Assembly: GCA_021521415.1 (NCBI GenBank)
Contig: JAIQDT010007373.1
Coordinates: forward strand, 1 to 64,000
Reading direction: 5' to 3'
DNA: 64,000 nucleotides
DNA from: Bidens hawaiensis
Lineage: Eukaryota; Streptophyta; Magnoliopsida; Asterales; Asteraceae
Part shown: positions 45,680 to 56,804 of the stretch, in pieces
Layout of the letters: every line of letters starts with the position of its first letter
Numbering within the stretch: the stretch's first letter is position 1
Notes under the pieces: model-generated
Told to the model about the DNA's origin: nothing
Seen by the model: the letters and a program-made list of their open reading frames with translations, nothing else
Databases searched by the model: none
Program-made: the position numbers and the translations under genes

Positions 45680-46130
45680 AGACTTAACAAGTTCCGCAAC
45701 TTGCTTATAAAAGACCATTCAAGAAGGCTAGCTACTAGCCATAAGTTTAATTTATGTTTGACTTATTAATGACTCAGTGCGTGTTATTTTATATTGAAGT
45801 TCAGACGGGTGTTTATTAATTATGATATGAATTATCTTGAATGTCTGTTGGTTATGATGAATAGTTGTGTTGTGATAAGCGTCATCTTAGGCTTTAGCAT
45901 TGATGTAATGAGAAACAAAGCCCCTCATAGGGACAAGATGAGACTTGGTACATCGAGGGCCTCATGGATAAGCTACCTTAATAGCTAAAACACATGAACA
46001 CCTCTCGGTGACTGCAAAACCAGGGGTAAAAAGGATAACCTAGAAAGCAAAGGCGATTCGGCAAGTATGTGCGTATTTGAAGTGTTCCTTTTGCAAGGAA
46101 TGAGCTAGGTTTCGGGGACGAAACCTCTTT
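45680..46130. other. spacer between gag and 3' LTR
   Basis: No pol domain in any frame; one unsupported 64-residue ORF. It ends in a conserved-looking 'tttcggggacgaaacc' block before the polypurine tract, typical of this gypsy group. Confidence 0.7.
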
Positions 46131-46144
46131 AAGGAGGGAAGACT
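46131..46144 (+). other. polypurine tract of the gag-only gypsy element
   Basis: AAGGAGGGAAGA runs up to the LTR's TGTAACATCCC. Confidence 0.8.
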
Positions 46145-46335
46145 TGTAACATCCCAAATTTTCAAAGAATAATATTTAAATATATTATTTATTTATGGCG
46201 TAATAGTTACTCGAATTACTAGAGAAATAATAATAAATAATAAAATAATAAAGATGAAAGGAAAGTAGGCAAATTAGATGGAATTGATTATGGACCAAAA
46301 AGGAAAGATCGGCTTTAGGTCCATGGGATTAAGGG

Positions 46336-46350
46336 AGTATAAATACCCCC
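46336..46350 (+). promoter_or_regulatory. LTR TATA box
   Basis: AGTATAAATACCCCC in the first 200 bases of the LTR, followed by an A/C-rich leader with ACACAC at about 46410. The minus-strand LTR fragment at 4355-5261 has the same block (about 5070-5085). Confidence 0.65.
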
Positions 46351-46904
46351 TTAAACCCTAATTATTTCCACTTCCATCCATAATATCCATCTTATTCTCT
46401 ACACCATAAAACACACACACACCTTTTACGGCCGCAAGAGGAAGAAGAAGATCCAAGGCTAAAACCCAAGATAAAGATTGATAGATCTCGAATAAAAAAA
46501 CAAGATACAAGATAAAAGTTGATAAACAAGTTAAACCATAACCTAAAAACGTTCAAAGGTATGTTCTTGATTCTTAAAGTTTACGTTTTTATGAACGGTT
46601 AGCCTTGAAACTTAAACGTAGAGTAGACCGGGCATAAACGAACCATAAAGTAGCAAACTTGATGTTAAATATGGGCTCAATCAAATTGTTAGTTAAAGAT
46701 CTAGCCAAAACGGGTTTAAAATCAATAAAGGTTTAAGCTTTATGTTTAAAAAGGGTTAGACCTTGATTTCGTGATAATAACGGGTGTAAAACGGTTAAGA
46801 ATATCGGAGAAAGGTGGTTAAAGCTGGGTTATGGACTGTTAAACAATTACCTGGACCAAGAAAAGAAATGATTGAAAGATAGGAAAAACGAGCTGAAAGC
46901 ATCA

Positions 46905-47160
46905 GACCTTGAGTTCTCGGTCAACACGAGAACTCGGTTAATATAAGTTCTCGGTCAACGAGAATTCTCGGTGACCTGAGTTCTTGGTGACCTGGGTTCT
47001 CGGTGACCAGGGTTCTCGGTCATCAAGGGTTCTCGGTCAACTGGGGGATCTCGGTCCCAAGGGTTTTCGATCATAAACATGTGTTCTCAGCCAGAACAGG
47101 TTCTCGGTCATCATGGGTTCTCTGCCAAGAGTTCTCGGCCACTTGGGAATTGTTGTGGTC
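46905..47160. repeat. GTTCTCGGTCA tandem array
   Basis: About 14 imperfect units of 15-22 bp based on 'gttctcggtca'. Its reverse complement is in the minus-strand LTR fragment (4365-4490). Confidence 0.85.
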
Positions 47161-47599
47161 TGTGGGCCTGGCCCAACTAGCCCCATAAGCTAAAATGAAC
47201 AGTGGCCTAAACGAATTAGTTAGCCCATCTGTTTAAGTTAAACAAACGAGCCCAACATTGAAAATACATTGGTTAACTAAAATACCGACAAAATTAATTA
47301 TACGGTTAATTAACAAATATATATTTAACCATTAGTCGGGCTCAGTTAAAGAAGGGAGTAACGATTAACGGCGAGCGTAACAGGATCCGGGTGAGTTTCT
47401 AGCCCCATTCCTTGTTATGTTTTCGGGGTTGTGTGCATACTCGATGTGATAGTTAATACACTTACCTTAAATGGTAAGTGTATGCCATGTATGATAGATG
47501 TGATAGATACGAATGATAGCTTGACGGTACGTGAACTATCTTCGGATATTGCACGTATTGCCATGGGAAGTGATTAGCTCCTTACTGGATATTAGATGA

Positions 47600-47835
47600 T
47601 GACTTATATACAGTGTTCTTTCTATGGATAGTATATAGAGTTCCTTATATGGATAATGTACAATGTTCCTTCTATGGATAGCATTGTGTTCCTTCTATGG
47701 ATAGTGTAGTGTTTCTTCTATGGATGGTATGGTGTTCCTTCTGTGGATAATATATAGAGTGTTCCTTCTATGGAAAGTATACAGAGTGTTCCACCTATGG
47801 AAACTATATATAGTATGGGTAATAGTAATGGTTCT
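47600..47835. repeat. GTGTTCCTTCTATGGATAG tandem array
   Basis: About nine units of 22-30 bp. It occupies the position of the unrelated 37-bp array in the solo LTRs. Confidence 0.85.
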
Positions 47836-48099
47836 TTTAATAGATATTACGTGACGATCCTTCCATAGATATTTTTACAAGGTTAAGGTGTTAATACGTG
47901 TCTTCGGATACGAGAAGAATGTATGAGAATGAATTGTATGTTACGTGATTAGCTAGAACTCACTCAGCGTAGCTAACTTTTAGTATGCACGCAGGTAAAT
48001 GTGTTTAATGAGCTAGCATGAGGAGGGCACATGGCATGGATTGAAAGGCTGGCATCTGAAGACAGAAGAGAATTGGTGTTTTAAATATGATGTTGTTTT

Positions 48100-48535
48100 T
48101 GTAGCTTATCAATTTATATCAGTTTCAATGGGTTAAAGTTTGTATTCGTTCATTTTTATTCATATTTTTCAATTATCGAATCTCCGAGCCTTTAAAGTTT
48201 ATAAAATAATCAAGTTTATGGGTATAAAACATAAATAGTCCAAAGATATTAGCTTTTATCCAAGTTTTATAACATCTCAAAGTACAAGGAACAAATTGTA
48301 AGTTTACTATAAATATAGTTTTAATATTTATTGATAGTTCAGGGGTTAATTGTGTAAATTTCATTTATAATATATTATTTAATATATTAACCCAACTCGT
48401 CTCCCCGCCCCCACCCCGTTTTTCCGATGGCGCGTCCGGCGGCTGAAAACCGGCGCCTGAGAAACCCAAAAACCACATAATAATCACTGCTCGATCCGTT
48501 AATCCATCCTAAACAAATTCTCCACTAATGTTAAA
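48100..48535. other. no gene recognised
   Basis: AT-rich apart from a GC-rich patch at 48400-48460. It is the left flank of the second CACTA element and continues after it at 51648. Confidence 0.5.
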
Positions 48536-49440
48536 CATCACTATGTGAAAACACGGCTTTAGCCACACATGTGATGGAATCGGTTTGCCACACTTCATAT
48601 TAAATGTGTGGCTAAACGTCACCAATCATAGTTTCAACTACACAACTTTTATTTTTGTGACAAAAAAAACACACATGCTACAACCTTTAGTCACACATGT
48701 GTGGTTCATGTGACAAAAACACACATATTCTGAACCTTAGTCACACATGTGTGGTTCATGTGACAAAAACACACAAGTTCTGAACCTTAGTCACACATGT
48801 TCGGAGCTTTAGCCACACATGTTTGGTCCTGTGACTAAAAACCATACATGTACACAGCTGGTTGAAACCTTTAGCCACACTTTCAAAAAAATGTGACATT
48901 TACTAGCCATACTTAGAAAAAGTGAGGCCAAATGTCATCTACGGACACAATAGTTCTTTAATAATGTGGCTGAAAGCTAATACATATGGCCACACTTACG
49001 GGTTTATGTGGCCATAGAGCAATGTTTGTTAGCCACTTATAAGTTTTTATGGGTGACTAAAGTTAAGGGTGACACCAAAACAAAACATATCACTGTTAGT
49101 AGTTAATAGCCGCACTTTAGTGTTTTATGTGACCATTCACGTCTCTCCTTCTCTTTGTTCATATTTCCGCCTACATATTTTTTTAGAAAAAAATATATTA
49201 TTCATTCTCAATTTAGTAGTTCTCTCTAAAAATATCTACAAATTTCTAACTCCCTCCCATTTTTTCCCCAAATTTTCAAAATATGTTTTATTTCCCTCAT
49301 GTCCTTCATTTCACAACTAAAAGGTTAATATCCCTCACCAATCTCTTCACAGACTGATAAATAAAGCCCACCATCAACCCAATAATATTATTAACTCCAT
49401 CCCCATCACTCTCCCTCTCCCTAAACAAACCCACTGAGCC

Positions 49441-49930
49441 ATGGCTGCTACTTCCATCTCCCTCACTCGATCTCTCCAACGTCGTCGTACCCCGCCATGG
49501 CTCTACCCCCACCCCCACCACCACCACCCGACAATCAATTCCCACCACCCTCTCAATCCCCACCTTCTTCGGCCTCAAATCCACCGCATACCCCCTCCAC
49601 GCGCCGGCACGTGATCGTCAACGCGGCGGTGGAGACGCTAGAGAAGACCGATACGGCTTTGGTGGAGAAGTCGATTAACACAATTAGGTTCCTAGCGATA
49701 GACGCCGTTGAGAAGGCGAATTCGGGTCATCCGGGATTGCCCATGGGTTGTGCGCCCAATGGCCATATATTGTATGATGAGGTTATTAGGTATAACCCGA
49801 AGAACCCATATTTGTTTAACAAAGATATGTTTGTTTTATCAGCTGGACATGGGTGTATGTTACAGTATGCATTTGCTTCATCTTGTTGGTTATGATGTTG
49901 TTTATGTGGTTTTGATAATATATATGCATC
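49441..49930 (+). pseudogene. captured exon 1 of chloroplast transketolase
   Basis: Transketolase moves two-carbon units in the Calvin and pentose-phosphate cycles, using thiamine diphosphate. From the ATG at 49441 the start of a plastid transit peptide ([12 protein letters not shown]) is readable, a second frame gives [11 protein letters not shown], and a third (to 49895) gives the mature N-terminus with [29 protein letters not shown] and [13 protein letters not shown]. The HPG segment and GHG loop are conserved transketolase features. One extra T near 49873 shifts the frame; the next frame gives LLHLVGYD, where exon 1 normally ends near an intron. Only about 110 codons of the mature enzyme (normally about 670) are present. 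At least three frameshifts, so non-coding as a full enzyme. Confidence 0.9.
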
Positions 49931-50410
49931 AGTAACAATTTTTTTTATAGTTAATTGATTTAAGTATAATAATTGTTGGTTTATTTGATGCTATGTTTAT
50001 GCACACCATGTGTTCGATGAAATGCGTAAGTGGGTTGAACTTGTTTTTAGATCTGGGATTTTGTGGAAAATTAAATCTTTATAGTATAACACTAATCTGC
50101 ATTTTGGTATGACATGAAATGCAGGGAATGACGTTTACAAGCATTTTCATTAAAGGGAATTACAAAAGAAAGGACAAATGGGCATTTGCAACTAATAGAA
50201 TTACATACCAAAATCCACACTAGAACCTGTTAAAATCAAAGCAACAACCCAAATCACATCTGCACATACTTTAACTTTTGTGTATAAGTTCTTTATTTAG
50301 AAGTTGATGAATTTATTATTTAAGTTAAAAACTTGTGTATGAATTTTTGTTTAATATTGATTATATCATTTTGTTTTAGGTTTTCTCGTATATATTGATG
50401 TTTTTTGCTT
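49931..50410. other. probable captured intron or host flank
   Basis: AT-rich DNA following the transketolase exon and lacking the TGTGGCTA motifs. It is likely intron 1 of the donor gene, inferred from position. Confidence 0.4.
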
Positions 50411-50679
50411 GTGTGACGGAAAGATGCCAAATGTCATGAGAAAAAAGTTATATGTGACCAAACCTTATACGATAGCTACACTTAAACTTCAAATATTATG
50501 TGTGACCAAGAGTTAACCATTAGCCATAGTTAACATTACAAACAAAAAATTTGCGTGTCAAATAAAAGTTTTCAGCCACACTTACAATAAATTTATGTGA
50601 CTTTGTAATATAATGGCCACACTTAAAATAAATAAGTGTGACTAATTAAAACTTTTTAGTAAATTCATGTGGCCATTGC

Positions 50680-51377
50680 TAGCGGTGTTCAAAAGTATCC
50701 GTATCCGAAATATCCTAAAATCCGAATCCGAATTATCCGAATTTTCGGATATCCGAATCACGGATATCCGAAAATTCGGATTCGGATAGCAATTTTTCAG
50801 ATAGTTCGAATATCCGAAATATTGAATTTAATATTTTTTACGTTAAATATGAATTCAACTTGGAACCCTAACAGCCTTATATCATTCACGTCGCTCTCCT
50901 CTCAAGTCTCAACAGTTCACTCAAATCCATCTCCGTCTCTGCCGATCACCATCACCAGCCACCAAAATCTGAGGTTGATCCTTGTCGCCTTTGCTTCTCA
51001 TCGTCTTCATCTCTTATCTCCGTTGCAGATTCTCTCTCGCCGTCCCCTGCAACTAACATTTTTTAATCCCGATGCCTTCTAAATCAAGCCGTTTTCGCTC
51101 GCCCCTTGCTTCTTTCTCACCGTTTCAGATTCTCTAATCTTCTCTCACTATCAAATTCTTCACATATCTTACTTATTTATGTTTTTGTATGAATCCGTAG
51201 GTGATGGTTTTGACAAGCTGTTAGTGGAGCAACATAGATTGCTTGAATAAAAGTTTTATTGGTTTGGATTTTTCAAATCAAATAGAGATTTTTTTTTAAA
51301 TAGAATTTCGGATATCGGTTTCACTATCCGAACGGATATCCGAAATTTCGTCGGATATCCGGTTTTGAACACCCCTA
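50680..51377. mobile_element. hAT non-autonomous element inside CACTA
   Basis: Terminal inverted repeats are TAGCGGTGTTCAAAA and TTTTGAACACCCCTA, with a perfect 8-bp target duplication GCCATTGC (50672-50679, 51378-51385). Both inner flanks are dense in ATATCCGAA words. The ORF at 50669-51082 crosses the left end and is not supported. Confidence 0.88.
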
Positions 51378-51647
51378 GCCATTGCTACCTTTTAACCATA
51401 TTTAAAGTAAAGTCATGTGAATGTTGCTACACTTTAGCCACTTTTATTAGATGGGACTGCTTCAGCAAAATGTCGGTACCATTTAGCCACACTTTAAGTT
51501 GCTACGGCCACCAAAAAATGTCTGTGGCTGTATGATACCTATGGTGTCGCAACTTTTGGTCACTCGTACTGAAAAAAATAAGTGTGGCGAAAGGCTTACA
51601 ACCACACTTATTATGTGTGGTTGTATCCCATTTTTCACGTAGTGCAT

Positions 51648-52002
51648 TAATATACGATTTATTTCGTCATTAACAACCCAATTAACTCAAATTAATCAGC
51701 CACTCGTCGGATTATAATCCAAATCTTCGTCTAAACTTGTTTCAAACATAAATGATACAAACAAACTCTTTAAATATCTCGTTTTGATCATCAAGTTTAC
51801 TTTTCCGGCAAGTCTTGTTCTCTATCATTCTGGCACGGTTTGAGGTAAAAATTATATGCATTTGTATTGTTTTCGGCCGTCTAACAAAACCCCTAACTTA
51901 GTTGGGAAAACATGGAACGTATTAAGATAATTGAATCTAGGGTTCGAATGAAGAAGATGAATTTGAAAGTTTATTTATATCTAATTATTTTCATCTTTTA
52001 AA
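51648..52002. other. no gene recognised
   Basis: Right flank of the second CACTA element; AT-rich, no coding evidence. Confidence 0.5.
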
Positions 52003-52077
52003 CACAAATCTTGTCTGGTCCAGTGGTTATGTCTGTATAATGTGGTCTTGAAGACCCAGATTCGAACCCGGGTCACT

Positions 52078-52656
52078 TGTAACAACCCAGCTACCACCGC
52101 ACCATAATATTGTCCGCTTTGGCCGGGACGTACCACCATCGCCTCACGGATTTGCTTTTGGTTGCCCAGGTGGTCACCCATCCTCTTACTTCTCCCACCT
52201 GAGCACGCTTAACTGTGGAGTTCTCCTCTCATCCACTACCATTAAGCGCCCAAAACGCGTTATGATAGGGAAGGTATCCACCTCCTTATAAAGAAGGCTT
52301 AGTTCTCCTTCCCAACCGATGTGGGATGTCACAATCCACCCCCCTTAGGGGTCCAGCGTCCTCGCGGGACCTGGCACCACCGGTTCAGCCCTGGCTTTGA
52401 TACCACTTGTAACAACCTAGCTACCACCGCACTATAATATTGTCCGCTTTAGCCGGGACGTACCACCATCGCCTCACGGATTTGCTTTTGGTTGCCCAGG
52501 TGGTCCTCTTACTTTTCCCACCTGAGCATGCTTAACTGTGGAGTTCTCCTCTCATCCACTACCATTAAGCTCCCAAAACGCGTTATGATGGGGAAGGTAT
52601 CCACCTCTTTATAAAGAAGACTTAGTTCTCATTCCCAACCGATGTGGGATGTCAGA
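52078..52656 (-). mobile_element. Cassandra TRIM retrotransposon
   Basis: Two LTRs (52078-52333 and 52408-52656) flank a 74-bp interior. On the minus strand the interior starts with TGGTATCAAAGCCAGG, a primer site for initiator tRNA-Met, and ends with a TAAGGGGGGTGG polypurine tract. The target duplication is TCACT (52073-52077, 52657-52661). The LTRs contain a stretch closely resembling plant 5S rRNA. Small size, no coding and a 5S-like promoter in the LTR define Cassandra. Movement needs proteins from another element. Confidence 0.93.
52160..52224 (-). promoter_or_regulatory. 5S rRNA-like internal promoter in the Cassandra 3' LTR
   Basis: On the minus strand: AACTCCACAGTTAAGCGTGC, then GGATGGGTGACCACCTGGGC, corresponding to the 5S rRNA internal control region (A box to C box). 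The other LTR (about 52490-52546) lacks several bases of the GGATGGGTGACC part, so its promoter is probably weaker. Confidence 0.85.
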
Positions 52657-52689
52657 TCACTGCACCAGATTTTTATATTTTTTGAGATC

Positions 52690-53848
52690 ATATTTATTAA
52701 TTATAATAAACCATATATAGTTTTAATAAAAATTATTATAAATCAGATAAAATAATTTTAAGTTAAATAAAAATTGTTTTAGATTATTTTTAACCTTTTC
52801 ATCCAAAAACCAAGCTATTACAAACCCGAAACGTTCGTTAAAACTCGTAAAATAAATATATAAGCATATATATATATATATAATATTGTCGTAAACCTTA
52901 TAAATTCTAAACGACAACGTTTATACTAAAATAAAAAATATCGGTAACAATAAAATCCTGTAACATTATTATATTTAAATTTAATAATAACCTCATAAGT
53001 AATAATATAATAATAACCCATTAAAATTCATTAGACTTGAATATTAAATATGCTTTAAAATGTGTAAAAGTATATATATAAGTAATAACGTATGAACTTC
53101 AAAACCAACATTATATTTTCGTTAATTAGTTAGTAATTCTCGTGTTGCTTATATTAGCTCTTGAGATTCAATTCTTCAGCCGTTTCATTTCCAAGTTGTC
53201 ATCCAAATCCAAAGGTGAGTTTCTCAACCCTCCCCCCCTTGCTATTTTATTACTTTTGGGGGTAACATATGTTCTACAAAACTCAATTACTTATGATTTC
53301 GTTTACAAACTACAATACACTACATGGAGTTGTGGGCTTACTTGTTACTTGCTCAAAATTACTTGCACATGGATTACTTCAAGATAATATGATCATACGC
53401 CCCATTTGCGCTCAAGACCTTGTTGTTATGAATGGAAAAGGGCCTCATTATCCGAGTATGCTGGTTGTTACCATCGGGAAATGACCTTATTTGTTTTTCA
53501 CAAGTTTTCACAAGGACTTTATGTCTTATATCAAAATGTGTGAACTCACCAACTATTAAGTTAGTTGATATTATTTTATACATATGTTATATGTACGCTT
53601 ATTAGAGGGTGAAATAAGAGAAGACACTAGACATAGGGTTATTAATAAAGTGTTTGACATGTTTTATTTTCTTTTAGTTTTCTTATTTGCAAAACAACTT
53701 GTTATTTGAATCATCAATGAAATAATGATAATATTGTCACTTAATAGTCTCACATGTGTTTTGAACAATCTGTACGTCACACCCGAGCGTATTCCGCTTT
53801 AGCCGGGGTGTTACACACACACACACACACAAACATATATATATATAG
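52690..53848 (-). other. possible LTR ending at 53815; otherwise no gene
   Basis: On the minus strand 53815 reads TGTAACACCCCGGCTAAAGC, a common gypsy LTR start. The opposite end and a target duplication were not found. ORFs at 53142-53583 are short and unsupported. A CA run sits at 53816-53832. Confidence 0.4.
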
Positions 53849-54520
53849 TAAGGTTATAATAAGAAATATTTTTTTTCTAAAAAGTGTAAGAAATGATTTT
53901 AACCATTAGATCTCTTCTACCACATAAGGATAAGACTGTAAACAACCATGACATGTTAATTATGGAATTTAATTATTAGTTTAATTATAATACATATATC
54001 TTTCCTTATAGCCCGGTCAAACACATTAAATACATATTTAATATTAACATAAACACACTAACTCGTATTAACACACTAATCCGGATGTAACATTAACTAC
54101 ATATTCTTATTTTAAAAAACACACCAATTTCACATCTAATAGAAACACAACAGTTTCATATATGTGGGTGTACGAGGAGAGCTCCTTTTTTACTACTGAT
54201 AGCGTCGAAAACTCAGTAAATATGACTAGAGAAAGTGGTGATGACTGGAAAAGGAAGGATAGTGGTGGTTAACAGTGGTTTGTGGTGGGTTATGGAAATG
54301 TTTTCTCTCTCACATTTGGCTAATTAATTTGATTGTCTATTTTCAAATTTAATATAACACAGTAGACGATAATGCCCTTGGAGTGTTATAAAACAAGTAC
54401 AAAAATAGAACACACCTAAGAAAAACACTACAGTGAACCACAACTATTTGATCATGAGATCCAATGCTCCAGATCTCTTCCTACACTTCCAAGAAACACA
54501 TTACTTTTGAGTATAACCTC

Positions 54521-54524
<4 letters not shown>
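53849..54524. mobile_element. TA-tract MITE, long form (copy 3)
   Basis: The left end TAAGGTTATAATAAGAAAT and the right end GAGTATAACCTCACC are inverted; TA tracts flank both sides. 676 bp against about 210 bp in the other copies, so it may be the parent form or carry an insertion. Confidence 0.6.

Positions 54525-54527
<3 letters not shown>

Positions 54528-54560
<33 letters not shown>
54528..54560. repeat. (TA)n microsatellite
   Basis: About 16 TA units between two MITEs. Confidence 0.95.
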
Positions 54561-54561
<1 letters not shown>

Positions 54562-54872
54562 ATTTCTTTTGAGATCCACTTTGAGTTTTAAGAACTCGAA
54601 AGAACTTAACGTAACAAAAAAATTTTGAATTTTTTTTACACATATGTAATATGTAAGTGTAAGTAACGTAAAAAAATTACAGTATTGTTTTACGCACCGA
54701 ATCGACTTATTACACATGTGTAACTAACATTTAAACTTGTGTAATCATTAAAAATCATTATTCTTTCTCCTGATTAATTCTTAAATCAGACACATATTCA
54801 ATACGCATTTAATTGATTGTGTGGTCCATATTGAGTTCTTAAAGTTTTATAACTCATTAAGTTCTCAAAAGA

Positions 54873-54876
<4 letters not shown>
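54561..54876. mobile_element. second type of TA-flanked MITE
   Basis: The ends TTTCTTTTGAGATCCACTTT and AAGTTCTCAAAAGATCTA are partial inverted repeats, and the body has TTAAGAACTC in both orientations. (TA)n lies on both sides. Confidence 0.55.
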
Positions 54877-54907
<31 letters not shown>

Positions 54908-54908
<1 letters not shown>

Positions 54909-55114
54909 CAAGGTTATAATAAGATGTAGATTTTTCCTAAGTAGTGTAGGAAGTGTGTTTTCACCATTAGATTTAATAAAACACACCGGAACTAAAATAA
55001 AACACACCGTAAAATAAACACACTTTCCATATCCACCGTCAGATCAACATATCTAGCGCACCTGATAACTTCGTAAACTTCTTAGACACACTCCACTTCT
55101 TATTATAACCCCAC
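54908..55114. mobile_element. TA-tract MITE, copy 4
   Basis: Starts GCAAGGTTATAATAAGATGT and ends CACTTCTTATTATAACCCC; close relative of 15358-15581. Confidence 0.75.
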
Positions 55115-55169
55115 TACATATATATATATATGTATATGTGTGTGTGTGTGTTACAAGTTATTATTACAA

Positions 55170-55250
55170 AGACATGGTAGAGTAGCTCGCTGTCTAGTTA
55201 TACAAGCAAAGGACGAATACATTACCGGAGACCGGGTTCAACACACATCA
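55170..55250 (+). repeat. possible SINE fragment
   Basis: 'agtagctcgctgtctagtta' (box A-like) and 'gaccgggttcaacac' (box B-like) lie about 50 bp apart. Weak. Confidence 0.3.
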
Positions 55251-56456
55251 CTTAAATAAATTTTATAGCCCGACTATAGAACACTAGAGAGATAAATAGA
55301 TTTTTGTGAAAGTTTTGTTGATCAAGAACACTAATCTTATTGGTAATCTTTTTTTAAAAATGAAGGAAGTTAAGTATGTTAGTAATTAAAGAATTCAAGA
55401 GATAGAGATGACAAAATTGATTTATAGGGGTGCAGATAGATGTGAATTAATCCGATCTACATCATCTTCCTGATTATCCGATCAGGAGTTTCCCTACTAA
55501 TGTTTCTATTGAACGGAAAAGATCACTTACACGCTAAGTATTTCACTGAAAAAAGTGTAATGATTACCTTGTACAATTGTTTAACTACTCCAAGAAAGTG
55601 ATCACCTTCTACATCTCGCTAATCTCAAGAGGTAGGTATCACCTCTCTCACATATCACCAAACAAGAATGGTGAATTCCTCGTAAACTAATCATTATTAC
55701 AATGTTAATGATAACATTACAACATCAAGAACATTAAAAGAAAAAAAAATAGTAATGTTTAGTTATAACATGACTCTTCTTATTTGCAATTAATCTTATC
55801 TTTTAAAATTTGATGTTAAATATTAAGGAACGTAGAGAGAGATTTAACTTAGAAATGAATATGAGATTGTTTATGGCTGAGAGGGTGAGAAAAGTGGTTA
55901 TTAATTTATAGAAATTACAACAAAACACACGGACGAGGGATACCATCAATGACGTAACTTTAGATTGTGTGCATGTGAACGTTGTGCTTAGTCTTGTCTA
56001 CTTTTTTAACCCTTTTCGGATGTTTCGAATTTCTTTTGAGGTTTCTTGAAGCACATTTGACCCTTGTCAAAGTCCACAAGAGTATTCAACATTTTGGTAA
56101 GATTTACTTTTGTAATATGGAAAGTGTGGTTGATACATTCATTTCGAATTTCGGCTTTGTCATTATATAGAAGGTTGTTCTACAGAGTAAAAATACTTTG
56201 CAATCCAACCATAAGAAGTAAGTTACACCTGCTTATTTGAGTTTAAAGTCTTTAAATTATTTCATAAAACCTTAGCCAAGATGTTTTGAAAATCATTTTG
56301 AGTTTTCTTTAAATTTGTAATTTGAATTCGAATTTCGAATAACCAATCAGTTCCTTATCCAAACCAAATTATGAATTTGGTTTTCAAATCGAATTTGAAT
56401 CCTAAATTTTCAAATTGAACCGACCGATTATTCTATTTTCAGCAACTATATTTGAC
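55251..56456. other. no gene recognised
   Basis: AT-rich DNA. The 62-residue ORF at 55982-56170 has no recognisable motif and I do not call it. Confidence 0.5.
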
Positions 56457-56736
56457 TAGAGGTGCACATTTTGGTTAACTGGTTAACCAATAACCGGTTA
56501 ATAATTGGCGGGAAATAACTAGTTAGACCGGTTTTTCGGCTTTGACCAGTTAGACCGAACCAGTTGGTGAATAATCGGAAAAACCAGCTTTTAATAAAAT
56601 AATAATAAAAAAATCGGTTAACCGGTTTGTAATTGGTTTCGAAATTAATAATATAAACCGGTTTCTAACCAGCGCTTTTTTCTGTTAGTAACCGGTTAGA
56701 GAAATGGTTAGAAACCGGTTAGACTATGCACCACTA
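56457..56736. mobile_element. hAT MITE, 280 bp
   Basis: The ends TAGAGGTGCACA and TATGCACCACTA are inverted. A perfect 8-bp target duplication TATTTGAC is at 56449-56456 and 56737-56744. The interior is rich in AACCGGTTA words in both orientations. Confidence 0.88.
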
Positions 56737-56804
56737 TATTTGACATAATATCTTTATGGGCTTGGCTTGCTCAAACGATTCCTAATTGACTTAGGCTACT
56801 GGAC

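Larger units (their letters stand above)
46145..48100 (+). repeat. 3' LTR of the gag-only gypsy element, right end unresolved
   Basis: It starts TGTAACATCCC after the polypurine tract. It has a promoter-like GTATAAATACCC at 46336-46350 and matches solo LTR A in several blocks: 'cacttacc', 'ttagctagaactcactcagcgtagct' (in parts) and 'ggcatctgaagac'. The expected GGGGCCTTACA end is not seen; similarity fades near 48070. Two arrays lie inside (46910-47160, 47600-47830). No 5' LTR is present on the left, so the element is 5'-truncated or rearranged. Confidence 0.75.
48539..51644. mobile_element. non-autonomous CACTA transposon carrying a transketolase fragment
   Basis: The ends are CACTATGTGAAAA and TTTTTCACGTAGTG, with a perfect CAT target duplication (48536-48538, 51645-51647). 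Both subterminal zones are full of AGCCACAC/TGTGGCTA motifs like those of the 12.4-kb CACTA element, so both belong to one family. The interior has no transposase. It holds a host-derived segment (about 49150-50410) with exon 1 of plastid transketolase, and a nested 698-bp hAT element (50680-51377). Confidence 0.92.
52003..52690 (+). repeat. tRNA-derived SINE, split by Cassandra
   Basis: Box A-like TGGTCCAGTGGTTATG and box B-like GATTCGAACCC (52063-52073) are present. The sequence runs to TCACT, is cut by Cassandra, and resumes at 52657 with TCACTGCACCAG and a T-rich tail. The reading as a SINE rests on the two pol III boxes. Confidence 0.6.

Noticed and set aside
49441..49930. Functional transketolase gene
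   Set aside because: Only exon 1 is present, in three frames, inside a transposon.
50669..51082. 137-residue ORF with YPKIRIR repeats
   Set aside because: It starts before the hAT element and crosses its ATATCCGAA-rich end.
52160..52224. Genuine 5S rRNA gene
   Set aside because: The segment is duplicated in two LTRs flanking a PBS and PPT, which fits Cassandra; flanks are not 5S spacer.
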